Origin: Typha latifolia | Lineage: Eukaryota; Streptophyta; Magnoliopsida; Poales; Typhaceae | Length of the DNA stretch: 64,000 nt | Direction: 5' to 3' | NCBI GenBank assembly: GCA_019914945.1 | Contig: CM034111.1 | Span: forward strand, 6,200,001-6,264,000 | Shown here: positions 26,001-37,468 of the stretch, in pieces | Layout of the letters: every line of letters begins with the position of its first letter | Position numbering within the stretch: position 1 is the stretch's first letter | Notes under the pieces: model-generated | The model's database searches: none | What the model was told of the DNA's origin: nothing | What the model saw: the letters and a program-made list of their open reading frames with translations, nothing else | Translations under genes and position numbers: made by a program

Positions 26001-26619
26001 GTCGGCTCCGCTTCCAACCCAATCCTCCTCAGCAAGCGCTCATCTATAAAATTCTACGTGCTTCCTGAATTAGTGAGGACATGCACATAGTGCTTCTTGA
26101 CCAACCCATCTACTCGAAGCGTCTTTGGTGCAACAGTTCTGGAGTAGGCGTGCATTAAAATTTCAACTTGGATATCCTTCTCTTCATATGCCTCTAGGGC
26201 CTCCTCAAGAAGCCCTTCCACAATCTCTTCCTCAGCCAATTTCTCCTTTGGATCATCTTGACCATTGATCAACATGACACTCCCTGTTGCTTTGGCACAC
26301 TGATAACCGGGTGTGAAACGTTCATCGCATCTAAAGCATAGGCATTTTGCCCTCCGCTCTTCCACTTGGACAAGTGTGAGAGATCGAACAGGAGTTCTAT
26401 AGTTTCTCTTCACATCATTGGAGGACCGAAGTGAAGCTCTTGGTCCTAGATTTCCAGCAGCCAACTTCGGAGTTGTTATTGTAGTATCAATTACTTCAAC
26501 TGGCCGATAAGGTTGTCGCAGTTCTCAGATGGACCATGAATTTTTGCTTTGATTCCTCAAGCCCTGATGCTTCCTCTCCATAATGATGGCGCCCTTATAT
26601 GCTTTCTCTAAGGTTCTTG
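23040..26619 (-). pseudogene. G1 gag-pol remnant
   Basis: A zinc-knuckle-like segment (CFRCDERFTPGYQC) ends the gag part near 26330. The protease has TNSGST where DSGST is expected. The RT region (25481-24823) shows VLVFFNDILVYSRS, with Asn in place of the first catalytic Asp of the FFDD box, then GFFGLTGYYCKF. RNase H/integrase remains lie between 24512 and 23560 (ENRAADAL-like KNRAADALLRRP, then PWAEWSYNTSHHSSTSMTPF). Both Asp-to-Asn changes fit C-to-T decay. Several stops and frameshifts interrupt the frame. Confidence 0.85.
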
Positions 26620-27680
26620 GATGCATTATACTATGGATTTTGTTACTGGGCTACCAAGGATTAGGAGGAAGAAGGATGCCATCTGGGTTATTGTAGACAT
26701 AACTAAATTGGCACACTTCCTGCCAGTCAGCGTCTCCGACTCGATGGAACAGCTTGTCATTCAGTTCAAAGATGAGATATTTTGCCGACATAGGGTTCCT
26801 ATCTCTATCACATATGATCGAGACCCTAGATTTGTGTCTCGGTTTTAGCGCCACCTGCATAAGTCCTTTAGGACCAGGTAGCAGTACAACATAGTTTAGC
26901 ACCCTCAGACTAATGGGCAGACTAAGCGTGTAATTCAGACCTCATAGGACATCCTTCGGGCCAACGTGGTGCATTTTGGGCTAGGGTGGGATCGGCATCT
27001 GTTGCTAATTGAGTTTGCATATAATAACAACTATTATTCCAGTATTAAAATGCCTCCTTATGAGGCCATCTATGGATGCAAATGTTGGACGCTAATTAGT
27101 TGGGATGAGGTAGGGGAGAGAAAAGTGAAGAATGCAGTACTGGTACAAACAACTATCGATAAAGTCCGTTTAATCCGGGAGCGCCTGCGCACTACTCAAA
27201 GTCGACAGAAGACTATGCCGGTGGTCGATGTCGTGACCATGAGTTTCAGGTTGGGAATAAAGTTTTTCTCCGAGTGTCGCCTTGGAAGGGGGTTTTTCGT
27301 TTTGGGAGAAAGGTTAAATTAAGCCCTTGCTATGTGGGCCTATTTGAGATACTAGAGCGCATTGGGCCGATGGCTTACCGAGTTGCCCTAACCCTTAACT
27401 TGGCCTAGATACACGTTTTTCACGTTTTCGTGTGGAGAGGTTATGCGCATGACCCTTCCTATGTTCTTTAGTATGAGAATGTCCGCCTCTAGAAGGATTT
27501 GAGCTATGAAGAGCAGCCGATACAGATTCTTGACACTGGGATGAAGACGTTGAGAGTCAAGACCATACCTTTGGTGAAGGTGCTCTGGACAAATCATTCA
27601 GTGGAGGTTGCCTCGTGGGAGCATGAGGAAGAGATGAGGGCAACCTACCCTTTCCTGTTCGAATCACTGGGTGAGTAATT
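26620..27680 (+). pseudogene. G2 integrase and chromodomain-like remnant
   Basis: MDFVTGLPRIRRKKDAIWVI begins the integrase core with its first Asp. The second region reads VPISITYDRDPRF, and NGQTKRVIQT follows, where chromoviruses have NGQTERVNQ, so the catalytic Glu appears to be Lys. Next come LLLIEFAYNNNYYSSIKMPP and, after a frameshift, FEILERIGPMAYRVAL. The tail has IPLVKVLWTNHSVEVASWEH, resembling the chromodomain of Tekay/Del-type elements. Internal stops are at ~26850, ~26890 and ~26950. Confidence 0.85.
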
Positions 27681-28577
27681 AAATTTTGAGTCAAAATTTT
27701 TTTATTAGGGTAGTAGAGATCTAACATACCAAAAAAATAAAAATAAAAATTAGGGCACGTGAAAGGCACGTGCCCACCCTCACATCCCCTCCCTTGGCAG
27801 GTCTTGGCCTGACAAAGGGGTGCCTTTGTCAGGCCAAGGTGAGGGGAGGAAGGCAGGCCTAGCCCTCCCCTCCCTCTCTCTCTTTCTCTCCCTCCCTCCC
27901 TATTTGTTCCCCTTTGTTCCCCTCTTCGAGGAGAGCTTGGCGTCGCCCCCTTTCCTTCCTCCCTTCTCCTCTCCCTTTTCGAACGTCACCATGATCGTCG
28001 CTGTCGTGATCGAGCCGGTGTACTCCTCGTCATCGTCGATGAGTCTTCTCCCTCCTCCTGGTCTTTTCTTTTGTCTCCGATGATGACGCGGCGCTTTGGG
28101 CTGTGCGTTGTCACGACCCTTCCTTCCCTGGCAAGGCGGCGATAGTGGGCCATTGGCATGCCTACCTCGAGCAGCTCCCACCAGCCCGAGCATGTCATGC
28201 CCACCCCGGGCTAGGTTGAAATAGCTCGAGCGTGCCCGCCTCGGGCTGGGCCTAGCTAGCCCGAGCGCTGGTCCTCGCCAGCCTGAGCCTTAGCTACGGG
28301 CAGGGCTTGGCCCATCCCGACATGCTCTTTTGAGCCCCTTTTCTTTCTTGGGCTTCGCCTCATGTTTTGGGGGCAAGGTAGGGGTTGAATCAGATTTTCT
28401 TTCCCCCTTATTTTAATATATAATATTTAATACTACTTGTCCCATTTTTTGTTCCTAGTAAATCTTTTTAAGATTTTGGTGCTGACTTAGTGATCTTATC
28501 GCAGAGCACCTTGTGACCAGTGCTCAACCCGAGGCTGGCCGTGATTAGGTGGGGATCGCCATTTGCTAGGGACTTTT

Positions 28578-30258
28578 TGTCACGACCCAAAATAGAAATC
28601 ATGACCGGCCATGCATCTTAATATGCTTGAGATGCACGAAGCCTTATTAATACTCTCTAAAGTGTACGATGGCACAAAAAAAAAATTAAATGAGAATATG
28701 CTTTATTAAATTTTATAACTAATTGCAATAAAAATATAAAACAATGTTAATATTTTTGAGTCTCTAAACTAAATAAATAAAATGTCTAATCTAAAGCATA
28801 AAATCAAAAGAGCAGAAAGGTAAATAGGTGAATCCTAAGTGGAGGTGGAGTCCGGGTACATCTCGCTTAGTCGCTCCATTGACTATTACCTGAAATAAAT
28901 ACAAAAACAATAGAACCCATGAGCCAACAACTATAGCTCAGTGAGTGGAATCCACTCACTAACCAAATAAATTTTAATTCATATTAATGCTGAATAAATT
29001 TAACTAAAAGCAACAATATCCATTACAATATGCAATAGGCATGCTCTCTAAATAATAACAATGATAACAATAGAGAGAGATGTTACAACTTGTAACCTTG
29101 CACGTTTTCAATATATTAACATCTTTTGATATTTATACTGTCATATGCCTCAATGGGTCTAAACCCTATGAATCCACATCAACTAGAAGTTACCTCGAGA
29201 TGACGCTCGGGATTTTTCTTCATAGCTGATCCGGTTATGGTCATCAGGGGGTATCATCCTATGATTAACACACTCTGTCTTTTCCTCTAACCGTTGAGAG
29301 AAGTTAGAGTCACCTAGGAATTTTTCTCATTCATCCTAGGACTGTTCCCTAACCTCGCCAGAGTCACCTAAGAAAGTCACCGCAGTTGATCTAATTTAGG
29401 ACTTTCCCCAGGACATCCAAACAGACTTGAGTCACCACGGAAAATCGCAAACGATTTATACCGAGACTATTCTCTAAGTCGTATCAATACTAGTCTCATT
29501 TTTCTTTTCACAAATTTCAATATTTGCACGAAGTATGGTGATGCACTAAATATAATAATTAAATGCACACAGAAAATAAAACAATTAAATTTTCGCACGT
29601 ACGGATGAAATAAATAGATTTGCACACAGAATTTGCAGTAATTTAATTTTTACACATAAGGGTGAAATAAATAATTTGCACACAGAAAATTTACATGGTC
29701 TGACAAAAATACGAAATACAGTAAAATAAACATGTGACTGAACCCACTCACCTGAGTCTAGGCAAGACAACCGAAATCTCAAATCTTTAGCTCACGTACT
29801 AGAAATCACCACCTTAAATAATAAATAATATTCAAATCTTTAATTTGAATAATATCAATATTTCTAAAATTTAAGAAAATAAAACTAAAAGAAAAACTAA
29901 AATGGGTTTAACCCACCTATTGGATTGGCCGGGCACTCTTTGGCCTACCCATTCCAAAAATAAGGCTAATCGGGCTGGGCCAAAGCCCAGCCAAAAGAAA
30001 GGCCCAGCCAAGAAAATGGATTGGGCTGTGGTTTAGCCCGCAGCCCATCCAATTTAATTGGTTCAGGTCAGATCTGTGGATCCAAAATCCAAACCCGAAC
30101 CCGAACCCAATCCGAATTTAAAAGAAAAGGGGGTTGGCTCGGGTTAAACCCGAGCCCAACCCATCCCTTCTCTCTTCTCGCGTTCGACACGAGGAAGGGA
30201 GAAAGCTAAAGAGAGTGGTTGCCGGTGACTCCGCCAGCGGCGGGTCACGACCGGTTCC

Positions 30259-30312
<54 letters not shown>

Positions 30313-30840
30313 GTGGAGGAGAACCCACTCACCAACGGCCGACGCCAAGGCCGACGTCGATTGGAGCCACGTGGGCTCCCTAGAAGATATCGCCGACACC
30401 GGGCTTGGAGCACGAAGCTTCCGGTGACGATGCCGTTGCGACCCGAAGCCGCCGGCCGGCCTGATTTGCCGAAGAAGCCGAGAACCTCAATTTTAGGTAT
30501 TTACGATTTACCCCTTTAAATTTAAATTAAACTAGAGGGATGAGAGAGGGCTCACTGGGGAGGAGTGTGGTGGTCCCAATTTCCTCCGGCGATGCTCCGG
30601 CGATCCGATCCCATAGCGACGACTCCGACGGTGAGAAAAGAAAGAAAACGGTGGAAGAGAAGAAGGCTCGGGGGAGGGGGTTGAGGAGAGAGAGAGGATT
30701 AGGGTTTAATTTATAAATCCCCCCTTATCAGCGCCTCGTCGCGTGCTGGAGAGGGAGAGGGGAGGGGCTGCACGTGTAGAGCACGTGCACCCTCCTCTCT
30801 CAACCCCTAATTTTTTTTTATTTTGTTTCTGGTTCTGACA
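28578..30840 (+). repeat. Solo LTR S1 (2263 bp) with 5-bp target duplication
   Basis: Starts TGTCACGACCC and ends GGTTCTGACA. It is flanked on both sides by CTTTT (28573-28577 and 30841-30845), the 5-bp duplication of LTR-element integration. No internal coding sequence is present, so it is a solo LTR left by recombination. Its 3' third is GC-rich with a (CT)n tract. Frames in it are composition artefacts. Confidence 0.85.
30258..30309. repeat. (CT)n microsatellite in S1
   Basis: About 25 CT units with one TTT interruption. Confidence 0.9.
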
Positions 30841-32518
30841 CTTTTTAACGAATCTAGGCAAGTGGTCTATCCACTCTTGATTTATTATTGGATGTGATAG
30901 CCTAAGCATATATGACATGCTAATCTTTGCATTATAGCAAAACATGTCTAATTAGTACGTTGCTTGACATGATTTGTTATTTATTTAATGTGACGTGTCG
31001 TATGCTTAGGTAACCATGTTTACTATCCTGTTATGCTAAACTTAATTACGTTGTCATGACACTTGCACACGTACACGACCCGAAAGGGGATGATTCTACA
31101 TCTTGGCAGTACCCGACACCTCCCTAGCCATGGTCAAGGGCGGGGGATATTCTACATCTTGACAGTACCCTTCGCCTAAGATCTCAGTCTGTAGATCCTA
31201 GACAATCAGGTAGCCATTTCGCCGGGATTTACTGTCGATCAATGAGAATCTATCCCTTAAGGGTGCTTAAACTGAAAAATAAGGGTAGGATGATATAAAC
31301 CTAGTAGTACCCAATCACACAGGGTAAAAGCGTCTATGAGTAATGGCTCATGAGATTTTTGCACTTTGATGTGATGATGTGGATTCGCAGGCTCGGAGGG
31401 GGTCGTACCAATGTGCGGTACCGACCTCGGGGTGGGCTTACAATTGTGGTCCTTAGTCTGCAGGTCGGACGACTGATCATGTTGTTCGTTGGGTTATTGG
31501 CATGCAATTTTACCGCTAGGGTCTACCCTCCTTTGAGGGCCTGTGTTAGGAGGCATACCATGCATAAAGAATGGATAAATTTAACTATAATTCTGTTGGA
31601 CCATGTTTGCCAGTTATTGACATATAAACTCCATGTTACGATGAATATCATCCTATATGGTGCACTTTCTTATATCTTATTTTGTGCCGGATGTGATAAT
31701 TATTGCTGATGAATAATTAGGGATAATACCACTTGCTGAGTGTTAGGCTCATTTCATATTGACATTGAATGCAGATTGACTTAACCCCTAGCGAGAGGCT
31801 TGGCACCTGCAAGCTAGTAGGGCGATAGCCTCTCCTTTTTAGTTTCATGTTTTATTCTAAACTTATAATCAGGGATCTATATCCCCATTTTGTAGCTACT
31901 TTGATCATCTACTCTTGTCGGGGACGTTTACCTTTCTATTGTATTATGGATGGATTTGCTGTGGCCTGAAGGCCTTTCTTCGTTGTTCCGCTTAAATTAT
32001 TTGGATTCCTTATTTTGGTGGCGTGGTGTCGAGCTTCTAAATCCCTATGTGACCATCACGTGAGGGGTAAGCCCCGTGAGAGCCACGTCGTGGTATTAGG
32101 GTGTTACACTCATCGTGCTCATCCAATTGCACATGCATTAGCAAATAGTAATATGATATGCGCCAATCTAGACTAACATGTCCTCAATCTCAAGCTCACA
32201 TTGAGCTCCACCAGGATGCCATGTCAATGCTACGACACAAAACATGCATCATCTCAGACTACTAAGCATGTAACTTAGGCACTTATATAGCTACACCCAT
32301 AGGTCACATCAGCACTCACACCCAACTACACACATACTCCTAAGGGATGGTAGACCCTAGTTGAAACATCCACCTCCAAAAATCATGTGTTCTTCACGTA
32401 GAAAAAATCCACGTGATTCTCACATGACCTCTCAATTTAATAATTTTGCAAAGTATTACAGCTAGATCTAAAATACCATAACAATCCAAGTAAATAATCT
32501 AGGATTACAATTATCACA

Positions 32519-33316
32519 TGATACACCTTACTAGAGTCTTTTCTTATTGTACTAATTATTTATTTAAAAAAATGTTTCTGTATGTCGTGTTCGACCGCAG
32601 GAAGGGGCGTATTTGAACGCCCTTGCGAACGCCTGCAGGCGTTCACATTGACAGAGATCGCAAATTGTGCGTTGGAACGCCTGCTTACGCTCGTATCCCA
32701 GAGATTGCAATTTATGCGTTCGAACGCAGTCAACCCCGTTCGAATGCAGTCTGCAAGAATCTATTATTTTTAGGGTTAATAATTATCATTTTTGGCTTAT
32801 TTGGTTAGCCTCTTAAGGTGTGGATGGAAATCAAAAATATTATGATGAATGAATATTGATTTCTATCTCCTTTCTATCTTCTCTACCCTAATCTCCCTTC
32901 CCCTTCCTTCAAGCCCTAGCCGTGCGCCATCTTGACGTCGGTGTTCTTCTAACCTCCCTCATCTGTCGAGTCCTCCCTCTTCCTTAGGATCTCGTCCATT
33001 TCTCCCCCTTCATCCTTATTCCCTAAATTCCACAAACCATCCACCCTCATCTCCATTATCATCCTTAACCTTATCATGTCCTCTACCTATCATCACCACC
33101 ATCACCCCCACTCTTGCATATTTTCATCCTAGTTGTATTTTGAATCTACGAATGGAGTAAATACCAAAAACGTAGATCAGAAAGTTATGATCGATCACTC
33201 CTAGTTTCATAATTTTTCAATTACGGTAGAATATCTGGTGAATATTTTCTCTTAGCTGCGTGGGCTGCTTTCTTGCAACTGATCCAGATATTGAAGAGGA
33301 CGTTCCGTTCTTATCA
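32519..33316 (+). repeat. Solo LTR S2 (798 bp) of the G1/G3 family with exact target duplication
   Basis: Starts TGATACACCTTACTAGAGTC and ends CGTTCTTATCA. The start matches the G3 LTR start (TGATACACCTAGCTGGAGTC) in opposite orientation. It is flanked by TCACA on both sides (32514-32518 and 33317-33321). GCGTTCGAACGC-type motifs are present at 32590-32750. No internal region, so it is a solo LTR. Confidence 0.88.
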
Positions 33317-35755
33317 TCACAAGCCTCAATAAGCCTTTAGGAATACATGTCCATATACAAATTTAAATATAATAACCCTTGCAAGGGCTAAAGTCCTCTA
33401 TATCCAAGTCCTCCATATTTAACTCTGGAATATTTTCACCAAAATGGTGATGAGCACACTGCCCAGTAAGTATAATCTAATAGTAATCTATGAATAATGT
33501 ATTACATGATAAATAATATGCATGTCCATAATTATCAGCATATCAACGTAAATATGTACAATGTAATTTTACAATAAACTTTCATTTACTCATGATACAC
33601 ATAAGTGCATAACATTATCATAACTCAACGGGTCAAAATCCACTTAGCAACCATGTCAATGATGTCATAATCTACATAGCAAACATAATAATAAGGAAGA
33701 ATAGTCATCCAGCGGTAATATTGCTCGTACATGTTTGGGGACGCTGTATATGACCAGTTGTCTATGGCCATCAAACGAAAAGACCCTAGTCGTAGGCCCA
33801 TCATCATCACCACTTTGGTAAATCATCGCATAGAACAGAATCATTACTTATAACCGAATCATCGCATAGAGCAGAATCATCGCATACAACGGAAAAGAGC
33901 TCACAGCTCAATAGACAGTTTGACCGTGCATCTTCGGGCATCGCTAGAGTTATAACTCTACCTCTCAAACATCTTTCTACTATCATCCTATACTAGTCTC
34001 CAAGTAAGGCAGTATAATCATCTAAATGCTCCAACAGCTAATGACCTCAGGTGTCGACCACTAATATAGTAATACTATATAATACACTCTACCCTTAGCC
34101 GCATGCCGAGTAGGTGAGAGGGGCACTGCCTAGTTGGGACTAGACTAATAATGATACGTGCATATGGTGCCATGTCTTCTATTACTTTATTACATCATGA
34201 TCATCAAGATAACATGTATCGTAATTAAGTATGGAGTCTGTCATAAATAAGCGATAAATAATAAATAATGCATGTAAAGTAATCAATAGTGACATAAAGT
34301 AATTATCATCATAATAATTATATTATACGTAGACTAACATAGGATCTAAGTCGCTTGAAATATCTCTAGAATCTATCTCTCTCCTAATCTCCTAAATAGT
34401 CGAGCTCCTCCTAAATCTCTAGATCCTCCTTGCACCATGATGGGCCTAATAATTTATAAAATAAAAATAAAATAAAGCATAAGAAGGGTGAACTTATAGA
34501 ACTAACTATTTTGTTGCATAAATTAAGTTTGATTTTTAGGTCTAGATAGGTGACTTGGCCTTGCATTTATTCATCCCTATTTATAATATTATTTTTATTA
34601 ATTAAATAGGCCACTAGTAAAATTAGAATTATCCCTAGTTATAAATGTTAATAATAAAAATGCAATGATTAATAAATTTAACTGCTTAACTTAACTTAGT
34701 TCTGTATTATTCTAAATTTATGTTGATAAAATGGTTGAGAAAATTCTAGAAATGCAGCTAACATAAACAAAAGAAAAATAAAAGACTAATAATGGGCTAG
34801 CCTTTGGTTCAGAAGTCGGACTGGGCTCAAGGCCCACCTTTGCATCAATAGTTGAGGAAGTGGGTTGCAGTGCGGGCCTACCCACAACCTACTAGGCTAA
34901 AAAAATAGGTTGGCTATAGGTGTGAGCCACAGTCCACTCTGTAGCCTGCCTAGAGATTGGGTGGGTTGGCTTAAGAGCCTAGTCCACCACTACAACCCAT
35001 AAAGATTGGGTGGACTGAGCCCAGTCCATCGCTAGCTACAGGCGTTGCTGCAGCCCACCCCGTAGCCCACACGAGCTGGTGGGGTGTTTGATCTAAACCC
35101 CACCCAACTCAGTCTTTCTCTAGAGAAAAAGACCGAGAGAAGGAGATGGAGCTACTACCGGTGATCACCATCACCGGTGGCCACTCTCCATTGGCTCCCA
35201 AAGTAGACAAGATCGACTTGGGTTAATGTAGCCATCGAACCGCTAATCGGAGTGGCCGATGGCACGAAGTGAGGAACTCCATGGCTAGCGGCCATGGAGG
35301 TTCCTAGCTTGGTGCAAAAGGGCTCGAAGCCCTCAACCCCGAGTACCCACCTCTTCCATGCGAAGAGGTGAGTCGACCGAGGCTGATGAGCGAGGTCACC
35401 ACCGTCGGTGACGGCTGACATCGACTCTTGAAAACGGCGGCGGGAAGCGACATGGCATTGCCTTCCAATCACCCCGTGGGTACCCAAATTTGGTACCCAC
35501 GACACGGGATTGATAGGGGCAAACTTCCTAGACCAGTGGGTGGTCGATCTGAAGTTGTCGGCCGACGAATTTTTCCAGCGAAGACTAAGATAGTAGACTT
35601 ACGATTTAACTATGATTTACTACAAGGAGGGATTGGGGACTAACCTGCGGATCAGGCTATGGGTTGGTTTGGACCGTCGGTGCTTCGGTGATCCGTGGCC
35701 CTCGTCGAGTCCTTCGGCTACATGAAAGAGAGAAAAGAGAGAGTGGGGAAAGAAA

Positions 35756-35756
<1 letters not shown>

Positions 35757-35799
<43 letters not shown>
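35757..35799. repeat. (GA)n microsatellite in S3
   Basis: About 21 uninterrupted GA units. Confidence 0.9.
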
Positions 35800-35802
<3 letters not shown>

Positions 35803-36497
35803 CCAAAAAGAAGAGGTCAAGAGGGGTTAGGATTTTATAGGGACAAGAGGGGAGGGGGGCGGAGTGGAATCCGACTTCTCTCCGGCGCCTTTCTCTCCCA
35901 GTTCTCGCAGCTAACTACGAGAGATGGGGGAAGGAAGGAATGGGTCAACGGATACGCCAAGCGCGTGCATTACGGTTAGAGTGCTCATGCATGGTGTGTG
36001 TGCTAAATAATTTATTTTTATTTTTATGCGTGTTACACTAGCGGTAAGATCGTTTACCCATCACCTAGCGAATAGCATGATCGATTGTCCATCACCACAG
36101 GCTAAGGACATTAGTCGTAAGCCCATCACATAGGGTAGTATCGCACATCAATACAACCATTCGAGCCCTCGGCTCCACATTATCGCACCACGGTGCGGAA
36201 ATCATGAATTGTCACTTACGGACGCCCTCACCCTGCATCATCGGGTACCGCTAAGTCTACATTATCCTACCTTTCTCTTTTTGTCTTAAATATCTTAAAG
36301 GGTATGATTCTCGTCGATCGATAGTAAATCACCCATCGTCTAGCGAAATAGCTACCTAATTGTCTGTGATCAACAAACTGATGCCTCAGACGTGGGCTAT
36401 AATATATATAAGTATAATAATATCCCCTGCCCCTAACCTTGGCTAGGGAGGTGTTGGGTACTGTTGAGATGCACTAGTCACCCCTTTTATGGTCGTG

Positions 36498-37321
36498 TGA
36501 TAAGTTACGGAACGTCCTCTTCAATATTTGGATTGATTGCTGAAAGCAGTCCGCACAACTGAGGAAAAATATTTGCCAAATATTCTCCGGTACTCACAAA
36601 ATTACGAAACTAAAGGTGGTCAATCCGTAGCTTCCTAATCTACGTTTTTGGTTTTTATGCCCTTTGCAGATTCGGACTGAAACTGAGATGAACATACGTT
36701 AGAGTGGGGTGATAGAGGTGGTGACGGATAGAGAGGATGACAGGGTTATGAATGATAATGGAGATGAGGGTGGATGGTTGATATAGTTTTAGAGATAAGG
36801 ATGAAGGGAGAAAAGTGGCTGAGATCCCAAGGAGCAGGGAGGACTCGACAGATAAGGAAGATTAGAAGATAGATGAGACCTTACCAACGGTAAAGGTGGT
36901 TGATTGGTGAAGAGGGAGGAGAGAGATTAGGGTAGAGAGACTAGAGAGAGGATAGAGGAAGATAGAAACCAATTTTCATTAATCATAATGATTTTAGTTT
37001 CCATCCACACTTTTTAAGAGGGCAACCAATAAGCAAAAATAACAATTATTAACCCTAATAATAGTTGACTCTCGCTGATCGCGTTTGAACGGGGTCGACC
37101 GTGTTCGAACGCACAAAATACATTCTCTGTGGATGCAAACTGATTTAGGCGTTCGCATACGGGCATTCAAATGCGCCCGACCGCGTTCGAATGCACATTT
37201 TGCGTTCTCTGTCTTTGTGAACTGATGCAGACATCCACATTCGAACGTGACCTACGGAAACTTTATTTTCTTAAAAATAAATAACTAATGAAATAAGAAA
37301 AGACTCCAGCTAGGTGTATCA
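36498..37321 (-). repeat. 3' LTR of G3 (824 bp)
   Basis: On the minus strand it runs TGATACACCTAGCTGG to TAACTTATCA. It aligns with S2 and with 42179-42877. The plus-strand left flank is TCGTG (36493-36497); the partner duplication is missing because the other LTR is truncated. Confidence 0.85.
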
Positions 37322-37468
37322 GCCCACCACGCTTCCCCCACCTTGTTCTCAAGGTGTAAAATCAGGGAAATGCTCCAATATGTCCGTCTCCAACTCCTAT
37401 GTCACCTCGTCAAATGGTTTGCCAAGCCACTCGACTAGGACCTCCATCTCCAATATGGTACCATGACG

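Larger units (their letters stand above)
22196..26619 (-). mobile_element. Ty3/gypsy element G1, 5'-truncated
   Basis: Minus-strand order is gag, protease, RT, RNase H, integrase, polypurine tract, 3' LTR. It is cut at about 26619, where sequence flips to a plus-strand element, so the 5' LTR and most of gag are missing. Its polypurine tract (GGTGGAGGAAGCGTGGTGGA) and LTR motifs match element G3 at 36.5-42.9 kb, so they are the same family. All genes are broken. Confidence 0.85.
26620..32108 (+). mobile_element. Ty3/gypsy element G2 (chromovirus-like) 3' end, with long LTR
   Basis: Integrase and C-terminal sequence (26620-27680) is followed by a short purine tract near 27700-27719 (TTAGGGTAGTAGAGA). 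A long LTR then begins TCTAACATACC at ~27720 and ends GTGTTACA at 32108. Gag, protease and RT are absent, so the 5' part was lost where it abuts G1. The LTR is split by a solo LTR at 28578-30840. Confidence 0.7.
27720..32108 (+). repeat. Long LTR of G2 (~2.1 kb without the nested solo LTR)
   Basis: The ends are complementary in type (TCTAACA, probably a decayed TGTAACA, and TGTTACA). The left part has two strong hairpins: 9-bp arms at 27753-27761 and 27767-27775, and 16-bp arms at 27803-27818 and 27823-27838. The right part (31060-31500) is matched in reverse orientation by 36040-36497, showing a second reversed copy. Open frames here (for example 31350-31709) are judged chance. Confidence 0.6.
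32362..36037 (+). repeat. Probable solo LTR S3, itself interrupted by S2
   Basis: Begins TGAAACATCCACC and ends GCGTGTTACA. The flanks are CTAGT (32357-32361) and CTAGC (36038-36042), a 5-bp duplication with one mismatch. The 3' part resembles S1 in layout: GGCCCA-rich block, GC-rich tract with a dinucleotide repeat, then a CTTACGATTT/TTTACGATTT motif. Without the nested S2 it is about 2.9 kb. Confidence 0.55.
32109..36497 (-). repeat. Reversed fragment of a G2-type LTR, interrupted by S3
   Basis: The outer pieces 32109-32361 and 36038-36497 read on the minus strand like the 3' part of the G2 LTR. Landmarks are CGACC-AAGGGG, CTACATCTTG-AGTACCC and, at the break, ACCGCTAG with GTCTACC on the other side. 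The pieces become continuous if the probable solo LTR S3 (32362-36037) is removed. Confidence 0.55.

Noticed and set aside
30118..30519. Overlapping open frames of 62-97 codons near 30.1-30.5 kb
   Set aside because: They span the (CT)n repeat in solo LTR S1; several frames are open at once because of composition, with no domain.
31350..31709. 119-codon plus-strand frame
   Set aside because: Lies inside the G2 LTR, has no recognisable domain, and the reversed homologous LTR at 36 kb does not keep it open.
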